DNA of 64,000 nucleotides from an uncultured Clostridia bacterium (GTDB lineage Bacteria > Bacillota > Clostridia > Christensenellales > Aristaeellaceae). Both the position numbers and the translations under genes were made by a program. Location of the stretch: positions 62,001 through 126,000 of the forward strand of contig CAKTXZ010000007.1 in NCBI GenBank assembly GCA_934632155.1. The letters run 5' to 3'. Below are positions 26,109 through 34,528 of the stretch, one piece after another. Every line of letters begins with the position of its first letter. The stretch's first letter is position 1. The notes below the pieces were generated by a model. That model had not been told where the DNA came from. It saw nothing but the letters and a program-made list of their open reading frames with translations, and ran no database searches.

Positions 26109-26145
26109 GGGGCTGTCTCATTGCGAGGCAGCCCCTGCGTGTTTA
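26109..26145 (+). terminator. Terminator after rpsR
   Basis: GGGGCTG-T-CTC (26109-26119) pairs with GAG-G-CAGCCCC (26125-26135), followed by TGCGTGTTTA. The T-run is imperfect. The space from here to 26351 holds nothing else I can support. Confidence 0.65.
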
Positions 26146-26351
26146 TAAACTGCGTTTTGAATGCGCTTCCTGCGGGATGAAGGGCTTCACCCCGCAGGCT
26201 GAAGCCGCGGAAAGGATGCTCTTGCGTAAAAGCGCCGAAAAATCTCCCCGCCCGCAAAGACCTTCGCTTCGTTTATTCGCAGCTCCGCTTTTTGCCCGTG
26301 CGCCTGAGCGCCCGCCGCTTCCTTTTCGCCGGGAAAATTGGCGAAAACGGG

Positions 26352-26380
26352 TTGACAGGCCAATGCTTATCGATTATACT
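26352..26380 (+). promoter_or_regulatory. Strong promoter of the leader-ABC exporter operon
   Basis: A perfect TTGACA (26352-26357), 17-bp spacer and TATACT (26375-26380). It gives a transcript starting near 26387 whose first product is the 29-codon leader ORF. Confidence 0.85.
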
Positions 26381-26412
26381 GGTTGGGAAATATCAGAAAG
26401 GAGGCCGCGGAC

Positions 26413-26502
26413 ATGAAGAAGAACGAAGCAATCACCGGTTTTGTAGGAAAAAATGCATTTGGCATGCCTGCGGCTGAATCATTGCCTTTGGCGCGTGGCT
26501 AA
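26413..26502 (+). CDS. 29-residue leader peptide before a multidrug ABC exporter
   Basis: Begins MKKNEAITGF and ends ESLPLARG, then TAA. AAAGGAGG (26397-26404) is a strong ribosome site eight bases before the ATG, and a near-consensus promoter lies directly upstream. The ORF is too short for a folded protein and is followed 24 bp later by an intrinsic terminator, then by the exporter pair. This is the arrangement of bmrB before bmrCD in Bacillus subtilis, where ribosome stalling by antibiotics on the leader relieves termination. In this leader the last codons (26483-26491) can pair with 26539-26546 in the terminator loop and 3' arm, with one bulged base. The regulatory role is inference. Confidence 0.75.
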   Translation: MKKNEAITGFVGKNAFGMPAAESLPLARG

Positions 26503-26526
26503 AGCGCGCTTGAAACGCCTGTTCAG

Positions 26527-26561
26527 ACCATCGGCTGCCCAAAGCAGTCGATGGTTTTTTT
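26527..26561 (+). terminator. Intrinsic terminator acting as probable attenuator
   Basis: ACCATCGGCTGC (26527-26538) pairs with GCAGTCGATGGT (26544-26555) over 12 bp with a single G-T pair, CCAAA loop, then a run of six T after the stem. It stands between the leader ORF and the exporter genes with no second promoter visible before 26632, so the exporter must be read through it. Confidence 0.88.
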
Positions 26562-26631
26562 ATATATCCGCAGCGCCGCGGGGGGATGGCGGCGTGTGCA
26601 AAAGCGTCATTTCGGAGGAGGAATAACCAAT

Positions 26632-28452
26632 ATGCAGGGTGCAAAGCTTCACCTGACAGGGAAGCTGCTGCGGCAGAACAAATGGTATTTTCTGGCCGCG
26701 CTTGCTTGTACGATCATGACGGTCGTGATCGAATTCATTACGCCCATCGGGCTGGCGGAAACGCTGGATTATTACCTGCAGGGCAAGCCCTCGCGCATGC
26801 CGGCCTTTGTCAACGCGTGGGTGGATTCGCTGGGCGGCCGGGAATTCATGGCCAATAACCTGTGGATCGTCGGTCTGGCGCTGGTGGCGCTGAACCTTCT
26901 GAGCGGCGTGTTTTCCTTCTGCAAAAGCAGAACGCAGGCCATCGCCGGCGAGAACGTTTCCCTGACGCTGCGCGAAAGGCTGTACGCTCATATTCAGCGC
27001 CTGCCCTTTTCCTATCATGTCAAGGCGGAAACGGGCGATCTGGTGCAGCGCTGCACGTCCGACGTGGAAACGGTGCGCCGCTTTCTCGCCATGCAGCTGA
27101 TGCAGGTGGTCAACGCGGTGCTGATGATCGGCACGGCGCTGTTTTACCTGCTGCGCGAGAATATGCGCATCACGCTCATCAGCATGGTGCTGGTGCCGGC
27201 GCTGTTCCTGTTTGCGTGGCTGTTTTTCAAAATGGTCATCAAGAATTTCAAGCTGGCCGACGAGGCGGAGGGCAAAATGAGCGCCGTGCTGCAGGAAAAC
27301 CTGACGGGCGTGCGCGTGGTGCGCGCCTTTGGCCAGCAGGAATACGAGGTGGAAAAATTCGAACGCGCCAACGGCGAGCTTCGCCGCAAGAATCAGCGCA
27401 TCTGCAACCTGCTGGCGGTTTACTGGGCGACCAGCGACGCCATCAGCATGATTCAGTCCATGGTAACGCTGATTGTGTGCGTTTTCGCGGCCATTCAGGG
27501 CGAAATCACAGTGGGCACGCTGATTATTTTCACCACCTACGTCTGGAAGCTGCTCTGGCCGATTCGTCAGCTGGGGCGCATCCTCTCCGACGCGGGCAAA
27601 AGCTCCGTTGCGATGGGGCGTATTGAGGAAATCCTCGTCCTGCCCGAGGAGCCGGCCGAGCCGGACGCCGTCAGGCCGTCGCTCCGGGGCGACATCGTGT
27701 TCGACCACGTTTCCTTCCATTATGACGAAGGGCCGGACGTGCTGCGCGACCTGAGCTGCGTGATCCCGGCGGGCAAAACGGTGGCGATTCTGGGCGCGAC
27801 GGGCAGCGGAAAATCCAGCATGGTGCAGCTATTGCAGCGGCTGTTTGAGCCGCAGTCGGGCGAAATTCGCATCGGCGGCACGAACATTAACAAGATCGAT
27901 CGGCAATATCTGCGTTCGCATATCGGGCTGGTGCTGCAGGAGCCCTTCCTGTATTCCAAGACGCTGCGCGACAATGTGAAAATCGCCGTGAACGACGCTA
28001 CGGAGGAGGCCATCGATCAGGCCGTGAACGACGCCGCGGCGAAGAATTTCATCCTCGCCAGCGATAAGGGCTTTGAAACGCTGGTCGGCGAGCGCGGCGT
28101 AACGCTGTCCGGCGGCCAGAAGCAGCGCATCGCCATCGCGCGCACGCTGATGAAGGATAACGACGTTCTCATCTTCGACGATTCGCTTTCCGCCGTCGAT
28201 ACGGAAACCGACGCCATGATCCGCGCGGCGCTCAAAAAGCACAGCCGGGAAACCACCACCATCATCATCAGCCATCGCGTGGTCACGCTGTCGCAGGCCG
28301 ACCTGATTCTGGTGCTGGAGAACGGCCATATCACCGAGCAGGGCTCGCATGAGCAGCTGATGCATTCCGGCGGCCTTTACAGCAAAATTTTCAATATTCA
28401 GACCGCGCTGGAGGAAGAATTCAAAGAGGAGAAAAACAATGCAGCAGTTTGA
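26632..28452 (+). CDS. bmrC: Heterodimeric ABC multidrug exporter subunit, BmrC-like (degenerate site)
   Basis: 606 residues: an N-terminal six-helix exporter domain (about 20-310) and an ATPase domain. Walker A GATGSGKSS is at 388-396 and the signature LSGGQ at 492-496. Walker B is VLIFDDSLSAVD, with Asp517 where the catalytic glutamate should be. This Asp-for-Glu change marks the non-catalytic half of heterodimeric exporters such as BmrC/YheI. CGGAGGAGG precedes ATG 26632. The stop overlaps the next gene by 14 bp. With the partner it should export drugs or toxic amphiphiles from the cell. It lies behind a leader ORF and terminator. Substrates are unknown. Confidence 0.9.
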   Translation: MQGAKLHLTGKLLRQNKWYFLAALACTIMTVVIEFITPIGLAETLDYYLQGKPSRMPAFVNAWVDSLGGREFMANNLWIVGLALVALNLLSGVFSFCKSRTQAIAGENVSLTLRERLYAHIQRLPFSYHVKAETGDLVQRCTSDVETVRRFLAMQLMQVVNAVLMIGTALFYLLRENMRITLISMVLVPALFLFAWLFFKMVIKNFKLADEAEGKMSAVLQENLTGVRVVRAFGQQEYEVEKFERANGELRRKNQRICNLLAVYWATSDAISMIQSMVTLIVCVFAAIQGEITVGTLIIFTTYVWKLLWPIRQLGRILSDAGKSSVAMGRIEEILVLPEEPAEPDAVRPSLRGDIVFDHVSFHYDEGPDVLRDLSCVIPAGKTVAILGATGSGKSSMVQLLQRLFEPQSGEIRIGGTNINKIDRQYLRSHIGLVLQEPFLYSKTLRDNVKIAVNDATEEAIDQAVNDAAAKNFILASDKGFETLVGERGVTLSGGQKQRIAIARTLMKDNDVLIFDDSLSAVDTETDAMIRAALKKHSRETTTIIISHRVVTLSQADLILVLENGHITEQGSHEQLMHSGGLYSKIFNIQTALEEEFKEEKNNAAV

Positions 28453-30286
28453 GGAAAAGGATTATACGCAGCGCTTTTCCCTGTCGCTGTGGCGAAAAAT
28501 TCTGCGCTATGCGAAGGATTATTACAGGGATCTGCGCCATCTGGGCGTATGCATGGCCATTACGGCGGGCTGCGACGTGGTTTTCCCGCTGATGACCAGC
28601 TATGCCATCGACCATTTCATCCCCAATCTGGATCATCCCGGCGGCACGCAGGGGCTGCCCGCGTTTATCGCGGTGTATTTAATGCTGCTGGCGGTGCAGG
28701 TGTATTCCATCTTCCGCTTTCTGTATCTGGGCGGCAAGGTGGAAACGGGCACATGCTACACCATTCGGAAAATGGCCTTCCGCAAGCTGCAGGAGCTGCC
28801 CTTTTCCTATTACGACCGCATGCCGGTGGGCTATCTGATGAGCCGCCTGACCAGCGACGCGCAGCGTCTGGCCGAAACCATCGGCTGGTCGCTGCTGGAT
28901 CTGAGCTACGGCGTGGTGATGATTATCGCGGCGAGCATTACGATGTTCTCCCTCAACTGGCGATTGACGCTGGTGGTGCTGATCGTCGTGCCGCCGCTGG
29001 CCGTGGTTTCGTGGTGGTTCCAGCAGCGCATTCTGAGCAGCTATCGCGCCGTGCGCAAAACCAACAGCCAGATCACCGGCGCGTTTAACGAGGGCATTAT
29101 GGGCGCGAAGACGACCAAAACCCTCGTGCGCGAAGAAAAGAACATGCAGGAATTCACCGAGCTGACGCACACGATGAAGCGCGCGTCGGTGCGCGCGGCC
29201 TCGCTGTCGGCGGTCTATCTGCCCATCGTGGTGTCGCTGGGCTCGCTGGCCACGGCGTACGCGCTGTGGAAGGGCGGCCAATTGGTCTCCATCGGCGGTA
29301 TGTCGCTGGGCATTTTGCAGGTGTTCGTCAATTACACCGTGCAGTTCTTCCAGCCCATTCGCGACGTGGCGAGCACCTTCGCCGAAATGCAGTCCGCGCA
29401 GGCGGCGGCCGAGCGCGTGATGACGCTGCTGGAAACCGAACCGGATATTGTGGATTCGCCCGAGGTGGAGGCGAAGTTCGGCGATAATTTCCACCCCAAG
29501 AAGGAAAACTGGCCCGCGCTGCACGGCGACGTGGAATTCCGGCATGTGGATTTCCAGTACAAGGAGGGCGAAAAGGTGCTCGCCGATTTCAACCTGAAGG
29601 TGAAGGCGGGCGAAACCATCGCGCTGGTCGGCCCCACGGGCGCGGGTAAATCCACGGTGGTCAATCTGGTCTGCCGCTTTTACGAGCCCACCGCCGGGCA
29701 GATTTTGATCGACGGCGTGGATTATCGCGAGCGCAGCCAGCTATGGCTGCAGAGCAATCTGGGCTATGTGCTGCAGGAGCCGCGCCTTTTCTCCGGCACG
29801 ATTCGGGATAATATCCGCTACGCGCGGCTGGACGCGACGGACGCGGAGGTCGAGGCGGCAGCGCGGCTGGTAAACGCCGAAGGCTTCATTCTGAAGCTGG
29901 AAAAGGGCTATGACACCGACGTGGGCGAGGGCGGCAGCCGCCTGTCCACCGGCGAAAAGCAGCTGGTTTCCTTCGCCCGCGCCATTTTGGCCGACCCGCG
30001 CATTTTCGTGCTGGACGAGGCGACGTCCTCCGTCGATACGCAGACCGAGCAAATCATCCAGAACGCGATTTCCAAGGTGCTCACGGGGCGCACCTCCTTC
30101 ATCATCGCGCATCGTCTTTCCACCATCCGTACGGCGGATCGTATTCTGGTCATCGACGACGGCAGGATCAAGGAAATGGGCACGCATCAGGAGCTGCTTC
30201 GCCTGCGCGGCGCGTACTACAACCTGTACACCAACCAGTTCCAGGAGGAGCAGGCCATGGAGCTTCTGGGCAAAGCGGCGCAGTAA
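28439..30286 (+). CDS. bmrD: Heterodimeric ABC multidrug exporter subunit, BmrD-like (catalytic)
   Basis: 615 residues: exporter membrane domain (about 30-330), then ATPase. Walker A GPTGAGKST is at 398-406 and Walker B FVLDEATSSVD has a proper catalytic Glu527. The signature is altered, LSTGEKQ (502-508), instead of LSGGQ. In a head-to-tail dimer this altered signature pairs with the partner's Walker A, so one composite site is degenerate in both parts, as in BmrCD and TM287/288. AAAGAGGAG precedes ATG 28439, inside the end of the upstream gene. A strong terminator follows. Confidence 0.9.
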   Translation: MQQFEEKDYTQRFSLSLWRKILRYAKDYYRDLRHLGVCMAITAGCDVVFPLMTSYAIDHFIPNLDHPGGTQGLPAFIAVYLMLLAVQVYSIFRFLYLGGKVETGTCYTIRKMAFRKLQELPFSYYDRMPVGYLMSRLTSDAQRLAETIGWSLLDLSYGVVMIIAASITMFSLNWRLTLVVLIVVPPLAVVSWWFQQRILSSYRAVRKTNSQITGAFNEGIMGAKTTKTLVREEKNMQEFTELTHTMKRASVRAASLSAVYLPIVVSLGSLATAYALWKGGQLVSIGGMSLGILQVFVNYTVQFFQPIRDVASTFAEMQSAQAAAERVMTLLETEPDIVDSPEVEAKFGDNFHPKKENWPALHGDVEFRHVDFQYKEGEKVLADFNLKVKAGETIALVGPTGAGKSTVVNLVCRFYEPTAGQILIDGVDYRERSQLWLQSNLGYVLQEPRLFSGTIRDNIRYARLDATDAEVEAAARLVNAEGFILKLEKGYDTDVGEGGSRLSTGEKQLVSFARAILADPRIFVLDEATSSVDTQTEQIIQNAISKVLTGRTSFIIAHRLSTIRTADRILVIDDGRIKEMGTHQELLRLRGAYYNLYTNQFQEEQAMELLGKAAQ

Positions 30287-30317
30287 ATCCTTTCCGCCGC
30301 CCAAACCGCATAACGCA

Positions 30318-30377
30318 GCCGGCGCTTCCCTGCGGGCATAAACGCCCGTTCGGCCAATGCGCCGGCTTTTTTATTTT
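30318..30377 (+). terminator. Terminator of the ABC exporter operon
   Basis: GCCGGCGC (30318-30325) and GCGCCGGC (30359-30366) form an 8-bp stem with an inner CGGGC/GCCCG hairpin, followed by TTTTTTATTTT. Confidence 0.88.
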
Positions 30378-30429
30378 ACATCGATTTAACATACGCGCGC
30401 TTTTGCGCTTTACGCACGGCGGCTATGAT
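30375..30429 (+). promoter_or_regulatory. Candidate PHO box and promoter of pstS
   Basis: TTTACA (30375), TTAACA (30386) and TTTACG (30409) resemble the TTNACA half-sites of PhoP-type regulators; the first two are 11 bp apart and the third falls near the same register. TATGAT (30424-30429) is a fair -10, with TTTTGC at -35 poor, as in phosphate-activated promoters. The regulator would be the PhoB homolog encoded in the same operon. Confidence 0.45.
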
Positions 30430-30480
30430 GTAGCCGTGCCCGAAAGAAAGCAACGGGCGACTGAAAGGAGCAAAAACAGA

Positions 30481-31284
30481 ATGAAGAAGCTTTTCGCGAT
30501 ACTCTGCGCGCTGGTATGCGCGCTGGCAGCGACGACCTCTGCGCTGGCGGCGGGCGGCACGGTGGCGACCGACGGCTCGACCTCCATGGAAAAGGTCATC
30601 GGCGCGCTGGGCGAAGCCTTTACGCTGCAGAATCCCGACATTTCCTTTACCTATAACCCCACGGGCTCGGGCACGGGCATTCAGGCGGCGCTGGCGGGGC
30701 AATGCGATATCGGCCTGTCCAGCCGCGCGCTCAAGGACGCCGAAAAGGAAAGCGGCCTTACGGAAACCGTGCTGGCCTACGACGGCATCGCGATCATCGT
30801 GCACCCGGATAACCCGGTTACGAGCCTGACGGTCGAGCAGATCGCCGACATCTACACCGGAAAGATTACCGATTGGAAGGACGTTGGCGGCGCCGAAGGC
30901 GCTATCGTGCTCATCGGCCGTGAAGCGGGCAGCGGCACGCGCGACGGCTTTGAAACCATCACCGGTACGAAGGACGCCTGCCTCTACCGGCAGGAGCTGA
31001 CCGCAACCGGCGACGTGATCGCCACCGTCTCCCGGAACCCGAACGCCATCGGCTACGCTTCGCTGGCCTCCGTCAAAAAGATGGTGAAGGCGCTCGACGT
31101 GGACGGCGTAACGCCCAGTGAAGAAACCGTGAAGGACGGAAGCTATAAGATTCAGCGTCCCTTCGTGCTGGTCACCCGGACGGACAAGACGCTGAGCGAA
31201 GCGGCGCAGAAATTCTTCGACTACGCGCTGTCTGCGGAAGCGGCGGAAATCATCGCCATAGCGGGCGCCGTCGCGGCGAACTGA
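30481..31284 (+). CDS. pstS: Phosphate ABC transporter substrate-binding protein
   Basis: 267 residues. The signal peptide 1-23 (MKKLFAILCALVCALAATTS, then ALA) has no lipobox, unlike most Gram-positive PstS. Phosphate-binding segments are ATDGSTSMEKV near the mature start, NPTGSGTGIQAAL, LSSRALKDAE and GREAGSGTRDGFE. The protein captures inorganic phosphate outside the membrane and delivers it to PstCA. AAAGGAGC lies before ATG 30481. A hairpin after the stop probably lowers readthrough to pstC, giving excess binding protein. Confidence 0.95.
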   Translation: MKKLFAILCALVCALAATTSALAAGGTVATDGSTSMEKVIGALGEAFTLQNPDISFTYNPTGSGTGIQAALAGQCDIGLSSRALKDAEKESGLTETVLAYDGIAIIVHPDNPVTSLTVEQIADIYTGKITDWKDVGGAEGAIVLIGREAGSGTRDGFETITGTKDACLYRQELTATGDVIATVSRNPNAIGYASLASVKKMVKALDVDGVTPSEETVKDGSYKIQRPFVLVTRTDKTLSEAAQKFFDYALSAEAAEIIAIAGAVAAN

Positions 31285-31328
31285 TCCGAAGCGCAGGCCG
31301 GACGGCAAACCTCAGACGACCAAGCGGC

Positions 31329-31362
31329 GGGCGGCGGCGAAAAGCCCCGTCGCCGCCCTTTT
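31329..31362 (+). terminator. Partial terminator between pstS and pstC
   Basis: GGGCGGCG (31329-31336) pairs with CGCCGCCC (31351-31358), then only TTTT. The weak T-run fits a leaky terminator that sets pstS above pstCAB; the effect is inferred. Confidence 0.55.
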
Positions 31363-31383
31363 CCTGACCAAGAGAGGAATTTT

Positions 31384-32256
31384 ATGCAAAGAAAGCAAAG
31401 CAAAAAAGCCGTCGAAACGGTGGTTCACGGCGTTTTCCTGCTGCTGGGGCTGATTACGGTAGGATTTGTGCTGCTCATTTCCATTTATTTGATTATTTCC
31501 GGCATTCCGGCCATCCGCGAAATCGGGCTGATTCCCTTTGTGTTCGGGAAGCGGTGGGCGTCGACCGCAGCGGAGCCGGCCTACGGCATTTTGCCCTTTA
31601 TCCTGACCAGTGTGTACGGCACGGCGGGCGCCATGGTGCTGGGCGTGCCGGTCGGGCTGCTCACGGCGATGTATACCGCCAAGCTCGCGCCGCCGCGGCT
31701 TCGCGGCCTTATCAAGGGCGCGGTAAGCATGCTGGCGGGCATTCCGTCCGTCGTATACGGTCTGGTGGGCATGCTGGTGCTGGTGCCGGGCATTCGCACG
31801 GCGTTTCATTTGCCGGACGGCGCAGGCCTGCTGGCGGCGATGATCGTGCTGGCGGTGATGATCCTGCCGTCGGTTATCAAGGTGGCGATTACGGCGCTGG
31901 AGGCCGTGCCACGGGAATACGAGGACGCGTCGCTGGCGCTTGGCGCAACGCCGGTGGAAACCTATTTCCGCGTTTCCCTGCCCGCGGCGAAAAGCGGCGT
32001 GGCGGCGGCGGTCGTGCTGGGCGTAGGGCGCGCGATCGGCGAGGCCATGGCGGTGATGATGGTGTCGGGCAATGTGCCCAACATGCCCTCGCTCTTTCGG
32101 AGCGTCCGCTTCCTGACCACCGCCGTGGCCAGCGAAATGTCCTATTCGAGCGGGCTGCAGCAGCAGGCGCTGTTCTCCATCGCGCTGGTATTGTTCCTGT
32201 TTATCATGCTCATTAACGCAACGCTGAATTTCCTGCTCAAGCGGGGGGAGGGCTGA
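31384..32256 (+). CDS. pstC: Phosphate ABC transporter permease PstC
   Basis: 290 residues with six predicted helices. Family segments are YGILPFILTSVYGTAGAMVLGVPVG, MLAGIPSVVYGLVGMLVL and the EAA-type loop YEDASLALGATPVETYFRVSLPAA. It pairs with PstA as the phosphate channel in the membrane. GAGAGG precedes the ATG. Three bases separate its stop from pstA. Confidence 0.95.
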   Translation: MQRKQSKKAVETVVHGVFLLLGLITVGFVLLISIYLIISGIPAIREIGLIPFVFGKRWASTAAEPAYGILPFILTSVYGTAGAMVLGVPVGLLTAMYTAKLAPPRLRGLIKGAVSMLAGIPSVVYGLVGMLVLVPGIRTAFHLPDGAGLLAAMIVLAVMILPSVIKVAITALEAVPREYEDASLALGATPVETYFRVSLPAAKSGVAAAVVLGVGRAIGEAMAVMMVSGNVPNMPSLFRSVRFLTTAVASEMSYSSGLQQQALFSIALVLFLFIMLINATLNFLLKRGEG

Positions 32257-32259
32257 CGC

Positions 32260-33126
32260 ATGCAAAGAAAGGAAGCGCTTTCTCCGCGCCGCCGGGGCTA
32301 CATCGCCCTGATGAAAACGCTGCTGCATATCGCCGCGGCGCTTACCTGCGCGCTGGTTTTGTTTTTGATCGGCTATGTGCTCTGGCGCGGGCTGCCCGGG
32401 CTTTCATGGGAATTTCTTTCCACCGCCCCGAGCTACCTGAAAAACCGCATCGGCATCTGGCCCGATATCCTCAACACGCTCTATATCGTGCTGGCGACGG
32501 TGGTTATCGTAACGCCGCTGGGCGTAGGCGCGGCGATTTACCTGACGGAATACGCCAAAAGCCGGCGGCTGGTTTCCCTGATTGAATATGCGGCGGAAAC
32601 GCTGTCGGGCATTCCGTCGATCATTTACGGGCTGGTCGGCATGCTGTTCTTCTGCCGGTTTCTGGGCTTTGGCACATCACTGCTGGCAGGCGCGTTGACG
32701 CTGGTGATGATGAATCTGCCTACCGTCATGCGCACCACGCAGGAAAGCCTGAAGACCGTGCCGCAAAGCTACCGCGAGGGCGCGTTCGGGCTGGGCGCGG
32801 GGCGCTGGCGCGTGATTCGCACGGTGGTGCTGCCCGGCTGTGTGGACGGCGTAATCACCGGCTGCATTCTGGCGGTGGGACGCGTGCTGGGCGAATCGGC
32901 CGCGCTGCTGTTCACAGCGGGCTTCGCCCACACGATCAGCCGCTTTCCCGCGGCGCTGAGCCGCGCCGGTTCGACGCTGACCGTCGCCCTGTACGTCTAC
33001 GCCAAGGAGCAGGGCGAATTTGACGCGGCCTTTGCGATTGCGGCCATTCTGATGCTGCTGACGCTGCTTGTGAATGTAGCCGCCGCCGGAGCGGAACACT
33101 ATTTCAGGAGGAAAAGAGAGCAATGA
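32260..33126 (+). CDS. pstA: Phosphate ABC transporter permease PstA
   Basis: 288 residues. Matches PstA in LETLSGIPSIIYGLVGMLFF-like and YREGAFGLGAGRWRVIRTVVLPG segments, with a long polar N-terminus. Six helices are predicted. The stop overlaps pstB (ATGA). The first residues (MQRK) are the same as in PstC, a minor oddity. Confidence 0.95.
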   Translation: MQRKEALSPRRRGYIALMKTLLHIAAALTCALVLFLIGYVLWRGLPGLSWEFLSTAPSYLKNRIGIWPDILNTLYIVLATVVIVTPLGVGAAIYLTEYAKSRRLVSLIEYAAETLSGIPSIIYGLVGMLFFCRFLGFGTSLLAGALTLVMMNLPTVMRTTQESLKTVPQSYREGAFGLGAGRWRVIRTVVLPGCVDGVITGCILAVGRVLGESAALLFTAGFAHTISRFPAALSRAGSTLTVALYVYAKEQGEFDAAFAIAAILMLLTLLVNVAAAGAEHYFRRKREQ

Positions 33127-33878
33127 GCGATGTAATTGTCGCGGAGCAGCTGTGCCTGTGGTACGGAAAGCATCAGGCGCTGCGGGATGTGAACATCCGG
33201 ATTCCCGAAAAAAGCATCACGGCGCTGATCGGGCCGTCCGGGTGCGGAAAATCCACGTTCCTCAAGACGCTCAACCGGATGAACGATCTGGTGCCGGATG
33301 TGCGGATTACGGGCAGCGTGCGCTATAACGGGCAGGATATCTTCGATTCCGCAACGGATGTAAACGAGCTGCGCAGGAGCATCGGCATGGTGTTCCAAAA
33401 GCCCAACCCCTTTCCCATGAGCGTGTATGACAATATCGCCTACGGCCCGCGCACGCACGGGATACGCGCCAGAGCGCGGCTGGACGATATCGTGGAGCAG
33501 TCGCTGCGCAGCGCGGCGATCTGGGATGAAGTAAAGGATCGGCTGAAAAAGAGCGCGCTGAGCCTCTCCGGCGGCCAGCAGCAGCGGCTTTGCATTGCCC
33601 GCGCGCTGGCGGTGGAGCCGCAGGCGCTGCTCATGGACGAGCCGACCAGCGCGCTCGACCCCATCTCCACCGCCAAGATCGAGGAGCTGACGCTGCGGCT
33701 AAAGGAACAATACACCATTGCGATCGTTACCCACAACATGCAGCAGGCGGTGCGCGTTTCGGACAATACGGCTTTTTTCCTGCTGGGCGAATTGGTGGAA
33801 TGCGGCGAAACGGAGCAGATTTTCTCCCAGCCGCGGGATAAGCGGACGGAGGACTACATTACAGGGAGGTTTGGCTGA
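33123..33878 (+). CDS. pstB: Phosphate ABC transporter ATPase PstB
   Basis: 251 residues. Walker A GPSGCGKST is at 37-45, then the PstB-typical TLNRMNDLVPDVRITG, then FQKPNPFPMSVYDNIAYGPR, signature LSGGQQQRLCIARAL and Walker B LLMDEPTSALDP. It couples ATP hydrolysis to phosphate entry through PstCA. The start overlaps the pstA stop and the stop overlaps phoU, both consistent with coupled translation. Confidence 0.97.
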   Translation: MSDVIVAEQLCLWYGKHQALRDVNIRIPEKSITALIGPSGCGKSTFLKTLNRMNDLVPDVRITGSVRYNGQDIFDSATDVNELRRSIGMVFQKPNPFPMSVYDNIAYGPRTHGIRARARLDDIVEQSLRSAAIWDEVKDRLKKSALSLSGGQQQRLCIARALAVEPQALLMDEPTSALDPISTAKIEELTLRLKEQYTIAIVTHNMQQAVRVSDNTAFFLLGELVECGETEQIFSQPRDKRTEDYITGRFG

Positions 33879-34528
33879 TGGCACGAAGCAGATTGGACGA
33901 GCAGCTCACGCGCCTGAACCGCGAGCTGATCGAGATGGGCGCGCTGTGCGAGGCGGCGATCGCGCTGTCCTCCCGGGCGCTGACGGAGGATGCGTCGCTG
34001 GCGGCCAAGGTTGCGCCGCTGGATACGGAAATTGACCAGAAGGAGCACGCGATCGAGGGCATGTGCCTGCGCCTGCTTTTGCAGCAGCAGCCCGTGGCGA
34101 AGGATCTGCGGCTGGTTTCCGCCGCGCTCAAAATGATTACCGATATGGAGCGCATCGGCGATCAGGCGGAGGATATCGCCGAAATCATCCCCTTCCTGCG
34201 CGGCCGCCAGACGGAAAACAGCGCGCCCATGCGCGAAATGGCCGAAGCGGCCATGAAAATGGTTACGCAAAGCGTTGATGCTTTCGTAAAACGTGATATA
34301 ATGCTAGCGGAGCGTGTCGTTTCGGACGACGACATTGTCGACGCGTATTTCGATCAGGTCAAGCGCCGCCTGATCGACGTCATCGCGCAAAGCCCGTCCG
34401 AGGGCGAATACGCGCTGGATCTGCTGATGATTGCCAAGTATTACGAGCGCATCGGCGACCACGCGGTCAACATTGCGCAATGGGTGATTTTTTCCGTTAC
34501 CGGCGTACACAAGGAGGAAACGTCATGA
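33878..34528 (+). CDS. phoU: Phosphate signalling protein PhoU
   Basis: 216 residues of two PhoU helical repeats. Each holds the E-x-x-x-D metal-binding motif: IDQKEHAIEG/ITDMERIGDQAEDIAE in the first and VDAYFDQVKRRLID/KYYERIGDHAVNIAQWV in the second. It links transporter state to the PhoR kinase and dampens phosphate-starvation signalling. The start overlaps pstB by one base, and the stop overlaps phoB (ATGA). Confidence 0.95.
   Translation: MARSRLDEQLTRLNRELIEMGALCEAAIALSSRALTEDASLAAKVAPLDTEIDQKEHAIEGMCLRLLLQQQPVAKDLRLVSAALKMITDMERIGDQAEDIAEIIPFLRGRQTENSAPMREMAEAAMKMVTQSVDAFVKRDIMLAERVVSDDDIVDAYFDQVKRRLIDVIAQSPSEGEYALDLLMIAKYYERIGDHAVNIAQWVIFSVTGVHKEETS

Noticed and set aside
31321..31383. 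Separate promoter for pstC
   Set aside because: No -10/-35 pair is present after the hairpin, so pstCAB is taken as readthrough from pstS.
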